This document shows, piece by piece, positions 42,058 through 51,994 of a stretch of DNA of 64,000 nt; within the stretch, counting starts at the first letter, position 1; the number at the start of each line of letters is the position of its first letter. Source of the DNA: Promethearchaeota archaeon Loki_b31 (lineage in GTDB: Archaea; Asgardarchaeota; Lokiarchaeia; Sigyniarchaeales; SOKP01); contig NJBI01000009.1 of assembly GCA_005222975.1 (NCBI GenBank), forward strand, positions 1-64,000. Direction: 5' to 3'. Under the pieces are notes generated by a model, which was given only the letters and a program-made list of their open reading frames with translations, was not told where the DNA came from and ran no database searches. Position numbers and translations under genes: made by a program.

Positions 42058-42501
42058 ATGTCAGAAAAAGAAGCTTGGGCTTATCAACTTGATTGGTTGA
42101 ATATTCTTCATCTTATAGGTTTAGATTCAATCTACCAAATCCCAGAACATAAGAGAGAAAAGGTAGTAAAGAAATTGACTAAACTATATGATACAGAATT
42201 GTTATTATCTTTTACACCTAGTGAATTGGACGAATTAGTAGCAAATGAGTTAAATATCCTTATGAAAAAGGAATTAATTTTGCACGACAGACAGAAAAAG
42301 AGAATTGAAAAGCAATTAAGAAGTCAAATGGGGCCTTTAAGAAAACGGATAATCCCAATCGATATGAACGACTTAAAAGATTTAGATCCAAAAGATATAA
42401 TGAAATTTTTCTCTAAAAAGCTAATGGGCAAAGAAGACGAAGACGATAACGACGATGACAACGATACGAACGTAGACGATAAAACGGGATATTATATTTA
42501 A
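42058..42501 (+). CDS. Hypothetical protein with acidic tail
   Basis: A 147-residue protein starting at ATG 42058 (an upstream TTG adds five residues). Helical, charged body (WAYQLDWLNILHLIGLDSIY; LHDRQKKRIEKQLRSQMGP) and a run of Asp and Glu near the C-terminus (DEDDNDDDNDTN). The acidic tail suggests binding to a basic partner or metal. No named family. Confidence 0.5.
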   Translation: MSEKEAWAYQLDWLNILHLIGLDSIYQIPEHKREKVVKKLTKLYDTELLLSFTPSELDELVANELNILMKKELILHDRQKKRIEKQLRSQMGPLRKRIIPIDMNDLKDLDPKDIMKFFSKKLMGKEDEDDNDDDNDTNVDDKTGYYI

Positions 42502-42530
42502 ACTAATTTTATTAATATTAAAAAAAGAAT

Positions 42531-44129
42531 TTAATAAATTTTAACCTTTAACCATTTTAATTCTACTTTTTTTGCCTTCCTGTAAAATAGGGCGAATGTT
42601 AGATAGACTATAGATGACCAAATAATCCAAGATAGGGCTTGATAAATATCTATGTTTAAGAGATAATTAATAAATTCTTCTACGATGTAAAGTCCTGAAT
42701 CGTTCGAATCTCCGGGAAACTTGAAAGTTTCAGAAAAAAATTGAATGGCGACAGCTTCATGTGTATTATTCTTTAAGTTTTTGAAAATATTTTCAATCGT
42801 TTTATTATTTGGATCATCTAATTTTAATTTGATAAAAGTGTTTAAGTCTTCATTAGTGTGAATGTCAGACCCCGCTATGCAAATTAAATTGTTATCCAAG
42901 CAAAATTGACGTATCTCTATATACTTGGTATAACCCCCACCATTGATGATTTCAAAACCATCGACGCCCCAATCGCGCAATTCTTCAAGGTTATGTGGCG
43001 CTCCAGACCCGTCTTCATAATTATAATGGTTTACCGTTATAAAACCACCGTTAGCTTTTACATAACTGATTAAATCAGAGGCATTCATCGCTTTAGGACC
43101 TCCTGGTGTATAAGATTCGAGAGGTACTAATTCTTCTTCTATCCCAAAGTAATTCATATGAATTTCTGGATCTGGTTCGTGATTTGTCCATTCTTCTGCT
43201 ATCCAGACTGTAAAATCCAGTCCATTCTTCTCAACAAATTCTCGAGCTGCTAAAGCCCCTCTTATGTTATCGTGATCGGAAAATGCCGCTCCAGAAATCC
43301 CGTGTTCAATATACCATAAAACTCTCTCTTCGGGAGTTAGCCAACCGTCAGAAAAGGTCATGTGGACATGAAAGTCAAACAAAAACTCATCGTCGTCAAG
43401 AGGAGTAATTGGGATTATTTTATGCGTTGGAAATTGAATTGACAATAAAATAACATTAGAACCAAGTAATAGCAATAAAATTCCGGCAAAATAAACAAAT
43501 TCTTTCTTCAAATCCGCAGTAATTTTTCTCTTTCCTTTTTCTATTTTAGCAGCAAAATTAAATTTAAGCCTTGGATGGAATAATTTTAAAAGAGAATGCC
43601 CAGCTTTAATTGAAATTAATATAACACCAAATTGTATTCCAATTTGAACTGGGACCATAAAGTATCTATTAACAAAGAAAAATCCTTGAATTAAGTATCC
43701 TACTAGTATTATTAATAAAATTGCTACAAGTGTTATAGAAAAGACTTTAAACGAAAAATAAATGAAATCTGTTAACAAATGTTTTAAATGATTGTATTTA
43801 CTTGAGTTTAATTTGCCCGATTTTCTTAAGAACACATAAATAACGCGTAGAATAGGGTATATTATCAAATACAGGAAAAGCCAAGTGAATCGGTATTCTA
43901 AAATAAAAGCAATTGTTGCAAAGGGTTCAAAAATGTACCTTAAAAACGGCAAAAAGCTAAAATAATCAGAAGAAACATCTCTTTGTCCAAGAGGTCCAAG
44001 AGCATCCCAAAAAACTACTTCCCTACGACTAAATATTGCCAACAAAACTAAAATAATTATCCAAATTGAAAAGAATAGAGTTCCTATTGAAAATATTTTG
44101 TTTTTATAAAATAGAGTCTTTAAACGCAT
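42531..44129 (-). CDS. Membrane-anchored PHP-domain metallophosphoesterase
   Basis: A 532-residue protein. About six membrane helices occupy residues 1-235 and one more lies near the C-terminus. Between them a PHP domain (about 245-440) has metal ligands in FDFHVHMTFSDGW (HxH), AFSDHDNIRG, ITVNHYNY and IAGSDIHTN. PHP domains bind three metals and hydrolyse phosphoesters, as in histidinol phosphatase or polymerase-linked nucleases. Membrane-tethered versions are of unknown substrate. It shares strand with the Mre11-like gene about 100 bases upstream of its start. Confidence 0.75.
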   Translation of the reverse strand: MRLKTLFYKNKIFSIGTLFFSIWIIILVLLAIFSRREVVFWDALGPLGQRDVSSDYFSFLPFLRYIFEPFATIAFILEYRFTWLFLYLIIYPILRVIYVFLRKSGKLNSSKYNHLKHLLTDFIYFSFKVFSITLVAILLIILVGYLIQGFFFVNRYFMVPVQIGIQFGVILISIKAGHSLLKLFHPRLKFNFAAKIEKGKRKITADLKKEFVYFAGILLLLLGSNVILLSIQFPTHKIIPITPLDDDEFLFDFHVHMTFSDGWLTPEERVLWYIEHGISGAAFSDHDNIRGALAAREFVEKNGLDFTVWIAEEWTNHEPDPEIHMNYFGIEEELVPLESYTPGGPKAMNASDLISYVKANGGFITVNHYNYEDGSGAPHNLEELRDWGVDGFEIINGGGYTKYIEIRQFCLDNNLICIAGSDIHTNEDLNTFIKLKLDDPNNKTIENIFKNLKNNTHEAVAIQFFSETFKFPGDSNDSGLYIVEEFINYLLNIDIYQALSWIIWSSIVYLTFALFYRKAKKVELKWLKVKIY

Positions 44130-44226
44130 AATTATAAATCTGCTTTCATCCTTTAAAATATTTTTAATTAATTTAATAGCTCTTCAAATTTTCTTTGATA
44201 AAGGAATTATTCCATAAAAAATAATT

Positions 44227-45420
44227 TTAAACAAACGCCTCTATTGTTTTTAGAAAATTTGAAAACTTTTGATAAATCCTCACATCTACTACAGGTAGAT
44301 TTTCACATAATAATTTCGATAATTCTTTTTCGTTAATTTTGCCTTTAGTAAAAGGTCTCCGACCTTTTAGTGTAAGAAGAAGCACAGGAATTTGAACATT
44401 AGAAGGTTTTAAATCAAAATAGCTAACTGAACTCAAAGATTTTCTTAATTTCTGAGTAATATAGGCATATAATTTTTCTTTATCCCTAAATTGCCTTTGA
44501 AAATAAATACTTTCCCATCGGAATGTCCTATTAGATAACTGAATTTTCTTAACTTTTTTGAAATATTTATCTTCTTTTGAAATTGAAACTAGAAATACGC
44601 CCCGATTGAACGAAAAATCCATGGTACACGCCGATTCAGAAGATCCAGGGTTATAAACCCAATCGTCTAAAATAAACTGCAAATGGTAATGCCCAAGTGC
44701 CAAGTAATTTACTCTATCTTTCAAGGGAATAAGTTTCTCGTAGCGCACTCCTGGTACTCTTTTCATTTGCCCCTCAATACCAAAATGCTGTAGAAGAATG
44801 TGGAAATAACCATCATCTTTTATTATTCCTTTCCTTATTTTTAATAAATCGTCCTCGGGGTTTTCTCCTAGATATCCCGTACCATAAATCAGCGCATTTT
44901 TTATTTGGATTTTACCACCTTTTCTTGTTTGGAAATTATAACTCTTAAATATTTCTTCAGGTGCTCCATCTAATTCCGCGTCAAGTAATACAATTAACCC
45001 TAAACGGGCTAGTAGCTTTAACCACGATTGTCCACGCTTTTTAAACCTAACACCTCTTGAAAACTTTCGAATATCGTGGTTTCCTTCAATTGCTATTATT
45101 AAAATTTGGTTTTTCGTGACTTTTTTGAAACTCGTCAAGAGATTAATTATTTTGGTTAATTTCCCAGGTAGCATTTCTAAGGATGTAAAAACATCTCCCC
45201 CCAATAACAAAAAATCCACTCGATGGATAACTGCTAAAGATAAAATTTCTTCAAAAGCAAAAATAAAATCGTTCGCACGATAATCGTTACGATATTGGTG
45301 ACTACCTAGATGAATGTCGCTAGCGTGGATAAACTTTATTGAGTGATTATAACCATATTGATTTTTTGTTAGATGCTCTAGATTTGTTTCAAATACTTTG
45401 GCACTCGTCATTAACATCAA
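44227..45420 (-). CDS. Mre11/SbcD-like DNA repair phosphoesterase
   Basis: A 397-residue calcineurin-like phosphoesterase: HASDIHLGSH (motif I), LLLGGDVF (II), AIEGNHDIR (III), LLQHFGIEG (IV) and ALGHYHLQ (V) are all present and in the Mre11 order. A C-terminal cap domain follows. Mre11 with Rad50 processes DNA double-strand ends; no Rad50 gene is adjacent, so this may be a stand-alone paralogue. Start options at 45420 (ATG) include a second ATG one codon later; the first 25 residues precede the domain. Confidence 0.8.
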   Translation of the reverse strand: MMLMTSAKVFETNLEHLTKNQYGYNHSIKFIHASDIHLGSHQYRNDYRANDFIFAFEEILSLAVIHRVDFLLLGGDVFTSLEMLPGKLTKIINLLTSFKKVTKNQILIIAIEGNHDIRKFSRGVRFKKRGQSWLKLLARLGLIVLLDAELDGAPEEIFKSYNFQTRKGGKIQIKNALIYGTGYLGENPEDDLLKIRKGIIKDDGYFHILLQHFGIEGQMKRVPGVRYEKLIPLKDRVNYLALGHYHLQFILDDWVYNPGSSESACTMDFSFNRGVFLVSISKEDKYFKKVKKIQLSNRTFRWESIYFQRQFRDKEKLYAYITQKLRKSLSSVSYFDLKPSNVQIPVLLLTLKGRRPFTKGKINEKELSKLLCENLPVVDVRIYQKFSNFLKTIEAFV

Positions 45421-45519
45421 TTAAAAGACTTTATTTTACAATAAGAATAAAGTGTCAATAAAAACATATAAACCAAAAAGGGCTATAAAAATAGTAAAAA
45501 AAAGAGGTATAAGTTTATT

Positions 45520-46779
45520 TCAAGTAAAATACAGCTTTTCTTTTAAAGAACTATTTATTTGTTTAAGCAGTTGTCGTTTAACTCCGTTATCGAACTCATA
45601 GTGTTTCGTATTTAAAAAATCCTCAAGCAACTCCTTATTCATGTTTGGATAATTGTTACTTTTTACCCAGCTAATTGCTTCTTCTATTAACTTACCATCT
45701 CCACCACCAATAAAAGGGGGTAAGTAAAAGTCTGCAATTATTTTTGAAGAATAGAGCGTTCTAACGTATAAGCCCTTATGCTCTAAATTACGATATAAAT
45801 GAGGTACTTTCTCCGAAAGTGTATCTATTACAATGTTTTTACCTGCTTTTTGGATTTTTTTGTATAGAGGGATCCACTCTTCTGATCCTTGTGGTTGCCG
45901 ACCTGCTCCTGATACCCATTGGATACCTGTTAAGTGTGAGATTGATAAAAAATCGTCTAAAAAGGGGATTTGATAAGGTCCATCCATATGATAAATTGAG
46001 TAATCCATATGTTCGATTTGAGTAATTATATCTGGTAACACAAACCTTTTAAACCATTTTGGGTTAAGCATCGCGATAAAGTCACATTGAACGGGATACC
46101 AACTTTTCCTACACCAGACATTTAGCCAAGCATTGAAGCCTTTGCAATCCTTCTTAATTATTTCATAAAGCTTATCGTAGATTTTTATTAACTTTTCAAG
46201 AATTATTTCTCGACAAGTGTCTATTATGTGTGGTTTACGTTTCATAGTTAGTATTAGATTAGTTGGCCCTAAGAACGAGGAAAGAATATCTAAAACCCCT
46301 CCTAGATCTGTAATTGAAATCTGATAATTTTCTTTCGCTCTTTTCACAGCATACTCTGTGATTCTAAGAATCCTCGAATACCATTCGTTATTCTGGTTTA
46401 ATTTTACGCTTTCAAGTAGAGATATTATTTCTTCTGGTTTGGTTGGGCGACTAAACCAAATAGTTTCAGATTGAAATTTAGGTTCAACGCCAAAAATAGC
46501 CGCAACTATGCCCGGGCCGTAATTTGGTAAATAAGAAGGTATTGCTTCTCCACCATAAAAAGTTTTTTCCGCTTTTTTCTCAAAACTATCAAGAGCTTCC
46601 TCGATACCCTCTGGGTTTTTTGCTAACTTCCAATCTTGCCCCAAGGCGTCTAAATAACCTCCAATGGCTGCCCTTTTCTTCGAAAAATAGTACGATATAA
46701 CCGGACGATCAATTACCTCGTGATCCCACCACGCATCCATGCGTTCTTTCGATTCTTCGATATCCTCTTTTAGTAACAT
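45520..46779 (-). CDS. Uroporphyrinogen decarboxylase-like protein
   Basis: A 419-residue protein of the UroD/MtaA-like TIM-barrel superfamily: ISITDLGGVLDILSSFLGP, LNPKWFKRFVLPDIITQIE, YHMDGPYQIPFLDDFLSI and GIQWVSGAGRQPQG follow the usual order of conserved strands. Anaerobes use such proteins for corrinoid-linked methyl transfer more often than for heme synthesis. A clear zinc ligand set (HxC...C) is not obvious, so the activity is open. It is divergent from the nucleotidyltransferase gene. Confidence 0.7.
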   Translation of the reverse strand: MLLKEDIEESKERMDAWWDHEVIDRPVISYYFSKKRAAIGGYLDALGQDWKLAKNPEGIEEALDSFEKKAEKTFYGGEAIPSYLPNYGPGIVAAIFGVEPKFQSETIWFSRPTKPEEIISLLESVKLNQNNEWYSRILRITEYAVKRAKENYQISITDLGGVLDILSSFLGPTNLILTMKRKPHIIDTCREIILEKLIKIYDKLYEIIKKDCKGFNAWLNVWCRKSWYPVQCDFIAMLNPKWFKRFVLPDIITQIEHMDYSIYHMDGPYQIPFLDDFLSISHLTGIQWVSGAGRQPQGSEEWIPLYKKIQKAGKNIVIDTLSEKVPHLYRNLEHKGLYVRTLYSSKIIADFYLPPFIGGGDGKLIEEAISWVKSNNYPNMNKELLEDFLNTKHYEFDNGVKRQLLKQINSSLKEKLYFT

Positions 46780-46879
46780 AATAATAAACCTATCGTCAAA
46801 TTGAATAATTTATATGGCAAAATTATTAATCTTTTTTGAATTATTCGAATTATTTTATAGCGACAAATAATTAACTAGA

Positions 46880-47461
46880 ATGAAGCAAGTTAAAGGAACA
46901 CAGTACGAAACAGGCGTAATTCACGGAAGACTCCAAATACTCCACAACGATCATGTGAAATTTCTCCTAGCAGGAAAAAAACTATGTAATCATTTAATCG
47001 TGGGAATTACCAATCCTGATCCTACCCTAACTAAAGTCCACGATTCAAATCCTCATCGCAGTACGCTTATCGCTAACCCTTTGACTTACTATGAACGCTA
47101 TGTAATGGTAAGAGAAACTTTATTAGAAAAAGGTTTGGAATTGTCAGAATTCTCTATTGTACCGTTCCCTATAAATGTACCTGAGTTATTAAAATATTAC
47201 GTTCCAATAGATATGGTGTTTTTCCTCTCGATTTACGACGATTGGGGCCGACAAAAGAAAAAATACCTAGAATCTTTAGGATTGAATGTTCATGTTTTAT
47301 GGGAAGTCCCTTTAGAAAAAAAAGGGCTCAGTGGAAGCGATGTACGCGAATCTATGCTCAAGGGTGGAGAATGGGAACATTTGGTACCCCCAGTTGTAGC
47401 AAAGTTAGTAAAGAAATGGGATGTAATAAAGCGACTTAAAAATCTAAGTGAAACTAAATAG
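46880..47461 (+). CDS. NadM-like nucleotidyltransferase
   Basis: A 193-residue HxGH-superfamily protein: TGVIHGRLQILHNDHVKFLL is the ATP-binding T/HxGH motif in a slightly altered form (HNDH for HNGH), and KGLSGSDVRESMLKGGEW is the ISxTxxR-like motif near the end. This matches nicotinamide-nucleotide adenylyltransferases of archaea, which make NAD from NMN and ATP. The HNDH change and a longer middle (DWGRQKKKYLESLG) suggest a paralogue, so the substrate is uncertain. A decayed copy of its last 23 codons and 3' flank lies at 51995-52111. Confidence 0.75.
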   Translation: MKQVKGTQYETGVIHGRLQILHNDHVKFLLAGKKLCNHLIVGITNPDPTLTKVHDSNPHRSTLIANPLTYYERYVMVRETLLEKGLELSEFSIVPFPINVPELLKYYVPIDMVFFLSIYDDWGRQKKKYLESLGLNVHVLWEVPLEKKGLSGSDVRESMLKGGEWEHLVPPVVAKLVKKWDVIKRLKNLSETK

Positions 47462-47510
47462 AAATAAAATTTTTGAAATTCAATAAAATAAAAAATAAAA
47501 AACCAAAAAA
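47393..47510 (+). repeat. Copy A of a duplicated 3' end (nucleotidyltransferase end and flank)
   Basis: About 115 bases covering the last 22 codons of the NadM-like gene and its AT-rich 3' flank. They match 51995-52111 at most positions, including the noncoding attcaataaaataaaaaat. The two copies are about 4.6 kb apart in direct orientation. Confidence 0.75.
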
Positions 47511-47529
47511 ATAAGCTTAAATTAGGTAA

Positions 47530-47994
47530 TTATCGCATAAAACTCCTATCTTTATGTTTTAATTCAAAATAATTCTTGTCTCTTTGAATGTCTTCGTGTA
47601 TTTCTGCTAAACTCTCGTTTTGCAATAATTTCTTAAAAAAAGACAATATAGACTCATGTGCTTCTTTGACATAAGTATTTGTTTGAGAGAATTCAAAAGA
47701 AATCTCTTTTAGTAGATCAAAATCTAATTTAATATCAACTTCCCTTGTCCTTTCAATTTTGATCCTTAATCGTTTGTCGTGATAATTAGTCCATATTGCT
47801 TCATAGAAAAAATAATTAATAAATTGAACTGTTTCTGTGACCATTCCAATAGAAAAAGCAGCAATCATATCCCCTGTAATTGTAAAAATAACTAGCATTC
47901 CAAGAAAGATTGTTATTATCCTATATAATACGCTTTTAAAGAAACTTTCCTTGAGAATTTCCTTATTTTTTATTAACTTTTGTATTAATTTCAT
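47530..47994 (-). CDS. DUF2061-type membrane protein
   Basis: A 154-residue protein. FKSVLYRIITIFLGMLVIF and IAAFSIGMVTETVQFINYFF form the two-helix DUF2061 membrane domain with its conserved R and the EAIWTN end. A charged cytoplasmic helical extension follows (about 70-154). DUF2061 proteins are small membrane proteins, sometimes fused to sulfate-assimilation enzymes, of unknown function. It lies just inside the segment bounded by the duplicated nucleotidyltransferase ends. Confidence 0.7.
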   Translation of the reverse strand: MKLIQKLIKNKEILKESFFKSVLYRIITIFLGMLVIFTITGDMIAAFSIGMVTETVQFINYFFYEAIWTNYHDKRLRIKIERTREVDIKLDFDLLKEISFEFSQTNTYVKEAHESILSFFKKLLQNESLAEIHEDIQRDKNYFELKHKDRSFMR

Positions 47995-48266
47995 TTGATA
48001 ATGGAGAAATAAACTAAATATTTATTTGTTTACTGGATTTAAATAAGAAATATCATGAAACTTGAATTATTAACTTGAAAAGATTTGTTGAGAATGTAAT
48101 AAATTTACACTGCTGGAATTTTTCGCCATCTACATAAATATAATCTAAAAGCGAGCAAAAACTATGCTATAATATAATAATATAAAAAATAGAATAAAAA
48201 AAAAAGGGGCAGCGTCATATTTGTAGGTTTTAAATTTATTAATTGATTTGAAAGAGATTACCTATG

Positions 48267-48989
48267 TTATTTGGTGTTTAATTCTTTTTGAGCTAAAGAT
48301 GAATCTGTTAATGAATTTTCTAATTTATTCAAAATATAATTTCGAAAATCTTTTCTAGAAAAGTCTGCTTGACCAAACTGGATTATTTCACTTGCAAGAT
48401 TACCATTAAAGTCTTCACTTTGCTCGATTATTCTCATATGTCTATCTACAATAGCAGCACCCAAAATTAGACTATAAGTATAGAAAGAAAGTATTCCTGC
48501 ATTAGACTCTTTAATTTTTCCATCATTAATTCCATTCTGTATAACTTTTGCTGTACCCTTTAAAAAATTGAATTTTCGATATTCCTTTTCAAAAGGACCC
48601 ATTTTATCAGAAGAAGGAGCCTCAATAAGATGCATCATACTAAAAGCTCCAAAATCTTTATCAGCAAACTGTAAAAAGTTTTCAAAAATCTTCATTAAAA
48701 GATTGATTATTGATGTATTATGATTTTTAATAATTTCAATATTTTCATCTCTATATTGCTTAAAAAATTTATTTCGAATAGCAATCCACAATTCTCTCTT
48801 ACTTTCTACATAATTATATAAATTATTTTGGTTCATATCAAGGCTTTTTGCTAAGCCTCGTAGACTAAAACCGTCTCTTCCTTTTTCCAAAAATAAGTCC
48901 TTTCCTGTTTTCAAAATTCGTTCAAATTGAGCTGCTTTTTTCTTAGGTGAACGACTTCGAGTCTTTTTTTTTTTTTCCATTACACTCAT
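48267..48989 (-). CDS. TetR-family transcriptional regulator
   Basis: A 240-residue protein with a basic N-terminal tail (MEKKKKTRSRSPKKK) and a TetR-type HTH: AQFERILKTGKDLFLEKGRD, then SLRGLAKSLDMNQNNLYNYV and KRELWIAI. The C-terminal ligand-binding domain is helical. TetR proteins usually repress nearby genes until a small molecule binds. The facing nitronate-monooxygenase-like gene across a 700-base gap containing a tandem duplication is one possible target, and fatty-acid genes further right are another. The choice is inference. Confidence 0.85.
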   Translation of the reverse strand: MSVMEKKKKTRSRSPKKKAAQFERILKTGKDLFLEKGRDGFSLRGLAKSLDMNQNNLYNYVESKRELWIAIRNKFFKQYRDENIEIIKNHNTSIINLLMKIFENFLQFADKDFGAFSMMHLIEAPSSDKMGPFEKEYRKFNFLKGTAKVIQNGINDGKIKESNAGILSFYTYSLILGAAIVDRHMRIIEQSEDFNGNLASEIIQFGQADFSRKDFRNYILNKLENSLTDSSLAQKELNTK

Positions 48990-49152
48990 CTTAAACTTCC
49001 ATAAATTTCATTTAGAAAGATTCAATTAACAAAATAATCGAACATAAGTTAAATTACATTTTTAATTAATTCATAACAAATTATTAAAAGATTTACACAT
49101 TGAAAAGAATATTTTCAGTATCTTCCAAGTTATGTTTATAGATTTATTAAAT

Positions 49153-49632
49153 TAGATTACTTTTTTTAATAACTCAGATTAAATCAAATATTGCTTCTAC
49201 TTTGATTTTGATGGCCTTATGCAAATTAATTTTAATTTATTTAATAAATTTCTATAACCATTAAAGATCACACTTAATAATCATATTAAGTATACACATT
49301 ATATTAATCCAGATGAATTGATTAAACTTAAATATGATGTAGATGATTCAACTAGATATCTATTAAATTAAATAAAACCTGTATCGAATAGATAGATTTC
49401 TTTTTTTAATAACCCCAATTAAGCCAAATATTGCTTCTACTTTGATTTTAAGAAACCTACGCGAATCAAATTTAATATTTTTAATAAATTTCTTTGTCAA
49501 TTAAAGATTATGCTTAATGATCATATTTAATATACACCTTATATTAATCCAGACGAATTGGTTAAACTTATATAAGATGCAGATTATTCAACTAAATATC
49601 TATTAAGTCAAATAAATATTGTATCTAATAGA
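49153..49632. repeat. Two diverged 240-base tandem repeats
   Basis: 49153-49392 and 49393-49632 align at a constant 240-base offset, with shared blocks such as caaatattgcttctactttg and ttatattaatccaga. In unit 1 a frame reads YINPDELIKLKYDVDDSTR before a stop; in unit 2 the matching frame is broken by stops. This suggests a duplicated, decaying gene fragment. It fills most of the gap between the TetR gene and the flavoprotein gene. Confidence 0.8.
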
Positions 49633-49684
49633 TGAATATTTATTAAAAAATAAAGAAAAATTTAATAAAAAAAGGTTGGAAAAA

Positions 49685-50710
49685 ATGGTTATAAAGACGA
49701 ATGTAGCTGAAATGTTAGGTATTAAACATCCAATAGTTGCAGCACCCATGGGACCCTTCTACACGACAAAACTAACAATTGCGGTCTCAGAAGCAGGGGG
49801 TTTAGGTGTTTTAAGCCATGTAACATTAAGTGAAGGAATTACTTTAAATCAGATTCAAGAAAGCATGAAAACAGTAGTTGAGTATACTGATAAGCCTTTT
49901 GGGTTGAATATTAGAACAGCCTCACTGCAACCTGATGCGATAAAATTATGTAGGCGAATTCCAAGATTTATAATGGACAATCCTAAAATCAAAGACCAAT
50001 GTACCTATTTAATTACGAGCGCAGGCTCTCCAAAAATGTTATATAACAAGCATTTTATGGCTCTAAAAGAAACATCAAATATCAAACATTTTCATGTAAT
50101 ACCTTCTTTAAAGCTAGCTAAAAAAGTGATAAAAAATGGTGTTGATGGAATAGTCGCAACCGGGCATGAAGGTGGAGGGCATCAATCTTATGAAAATACA
50201 AGCACTTTAATTCTCTTACAACAAATTAGACAAGAATTCCCAAATATCCCTATGATTGCTTGTGGAGGCTATGCTACTGGAGAGGGATTAGCTTCCGCTT
50301 TAGCTATGGGTGCAGGGGCAATTGCTATGGGAACCAGACTTATTGCATCAAAGGAATGTGAATTTCATGAAAATTACAAAAATGAGGTCAAAAATTCAAC
50401 TATATCTGATACTAAATTAGTTACAGGTGTTTTTGGGCCTGCCCGAGTATTTAAGAATAGTTATGCAGAAAATGCCACTGCTGTTTTAAATAAAGCAGAA
50501 AAAAGAGCTGAAGAAACTTCTATGTCAGTAATAAGAGACGGCGTAATAAAATTAGAGAAAGCATATAATGGAGATGTTGATAATGGTATTATTCTCTTAG
50601 GACAGAGTTGTGGACTAGTAGAGGAAATTGAGAGCGTCTCAGATATTATTAATTCAATTGTAAGTAGTGCTGAGAAATGTCTAAAGAGTGCATATTGCAT
50701 GATAAATTGA
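49685..50710 (+). CDS. Nitronate monooxygenase / FabK-like flavoprotein
   Basis: A 341-residue FMN TIM-barrel protein from ATG 49685 (an earlier ATG at 49634 lies in the repeat tail and adds a poor, lysine-rich leader). HPIVAAPMGPFYTTKLTIAV, SEAGGLGVLSHV, VDGIVATGHEGGGHQ and MIACGGYATGEGLASALAMG are the phosphate-binding and FMN-contact segments of 2-nitropropane dioxygenases and FabK enoyl-ACP reductases. The family oxidises nitronates or reduces enoyl thioesters; with fatty-acid genes nearby either is possible. AAAGGTTGG precedes the start. Confidence 0.85.
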   Translation: MVIKTNVAEMLGIKHPIVAAPMGPFYTTKLTIAVSEAGGLGVLSHVTLSEGITLNQIQESMKTVVEYTDKPFGLNIRTASLQPDAIKLCRRIPRFIMDNPKIKDQCTYLITSAGSPKMLYNKHFMALKETSNIKHFHVIPSLKLAKKVIKNGVDGIVATGHEGGGHQSYENTSTLILLQQIRQEFPNIPMIACGGYATGEGLASALAMGAGAIAMGTRLIASKECEFHENYKNEVKNSTISDTKLVTGVFGPARVFKNSYAENATAVLNKAEKRAEETSMSVIRDGVIKLEKAYNGDVDNGIILLGQSCGLVEEIESVSDIINSIVSSAEKCLKSAYCMIN

Positions 50711-50744
50711 GGCAATAATCAAAAATAACGGTGGATTTAAAAAA

Positions 50745-50972
50745 ATGTTTGATTCCGTAATTCTATCAATTTTTCAAAAAACTAATATCGCAGAAATAAG
50801 TAGCTTGAAATTATACGATTATGAAAATTCTCATACTAATTATTTTAGTAATAGTATTAATTCAAACTTTTATCAACGATATTTTAAATGGTTTGACCAT
50901 ACTAAATTTGAAAAAACCAATAATTCTTTCTTAAAGGATTATAAAAAATGGTTTTGTGAATTTTTTTTTTAA
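50745..50972 (+). CDS. Hypothetical small aromatic-rich protein
   Basis: A 75-residue protein very rich in Phe, Tyr, Asn and Lys (SNFYQRYFKWFDHTKF; FLKDYKKWFCEFFF). GGTGGA about ten bases before the ATG is a fair ribosome site. It lies between the flavoprotein and the DUF166 gene on the same strand. Family unknown. Confidence 0.4.
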   Translation: MFDSVILSIFQKTNIAEISSLKLYDYENSHTNYFSNSINSNFYQRYFKWFDHTKFEKTNNSFLKDYKKWFCEFFF

Positions 50973-51021
50973 TTTGATTTTTTAATTGAAGAACACCTTA
51001 ATATAAAAATTGCTATAAAAT

Positions 51022-51936
51022 ATGTTGAAAGTTAAATCTATGTTAAGTAAAAAAGATTATAAATTAGGAATTTTTTATGGTAAAGATCCTGAAACTGAAG
51101 AATTAGCAACTAAATTCATTGGGCATTTAATAAATGACTTAAAATTTTGCTATGCTTGTCAAATATCAAAAAATAAAATAGATTGCATTCAATGTCGTAA
51201 ACATCTAAAAAGTCATGCTAGTAAAATTTATTTCTATATAAAAGTTAGAGGGGCTTTTAATAGCGCTGAAGAAGATAAAATCAATCTTTTACCAAAAGAA
51301 ATTCCTCCTATTGACTTTTTATTAGTGATTGGCATCCATAAAAATTTACTTGTCAAATTACCTGAATATTTGAAAGATAAAGGAGTGAAAGCCGTAATTG
51401 TTCCCATTGAAAATCCTAAGTGGGTTTCTCCAGAACTTCAAGTTAAGGTTTTATTTGAGTTTGAACGATATAATATTCAAGCAGCATTTCCAAAACCTTT
51501 CTGTTCACTAAGTAAAGAAGAAGACCAATATAATAAAGTAGGATTTCATATAACAAAACAACGGAATTATATTGATGAGTTCATAGATTATTTTCAGATA
51601 GGTGTACCAATTATATCTATTTTAATGAGTAGTGATGGGAGATCAATAGAGGATGCATGTATATTACAGAGTGCTCCATGTGGATCCACTAACTATATTA
51701 TTCAAAAATTAAAATTGAAATGCTTTAATAAAGAAAATCAAGATGAATTTAGCTTAATTGAGGAAATAAATAAAGCTCATTATTCATATCCTTGTAGAGC
51801 ATCAATGTATCACGATCATATTCTAGAAGATTCGATTTTTCAAAAAAGTGGTTATATCGTCAGAAACTCTATTCGTTGCGAATTATATCAAGCTCGTTAT
51901 AAAAGAAAATTATATGTGAAATTAGAAGAAAGTTAA
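51022..51936 (+). CDS. DUF166 family protein
   Basis: A 304-residue protein matching the archaeal DUF166 family. N-terminal KLGIFYGKDPETEELATKFI is followed by a cysteine group (CYACQISKNKIDCIQC), VPIENPKWVS, and the C-terminal signature SAPCGSTNYIIQKLK with HYSYPCRASMYHDHILEDS. These proteins occur in methanogens and other anaerobes, sometimes annotated as thymidylate-synthase-like. The conserved cysteines and histidines suggest a metal or cofactor site. True function not established. Confidence 0.75.
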   Translation: MLKVKSMLSKKDYKLGIFYGKDPETEELATKFIGHLINDLKFCYACQISKNKIDCIQCRKHLKSHASKIYFYIKVRGAFNSAEEDKINLLPKEIPPIDFLLVIGIHKNLLVKLPEYLKDKGVKAVIVPIENPKWVSPELQVKVLFEFERYNIQAAFPKPFCSLSKEEDQYNKVGFHITKQRNYIDEFIDYFQIGVPIISILMSSDGRSIEDACILQSAPCGSTNYIIQKLKLKCFNKENQDEFSLIEEINKAHYSYPCRASMYHDHILEDSIFQKSGYIVRNSIRCELYQARYKRKLYVKLEES

Positions 51937-51994
51937 AATAAAATTAGAAAGAAAGTTGAATAATTTTTAAATTATTATTGCGTTTATGTTCATA

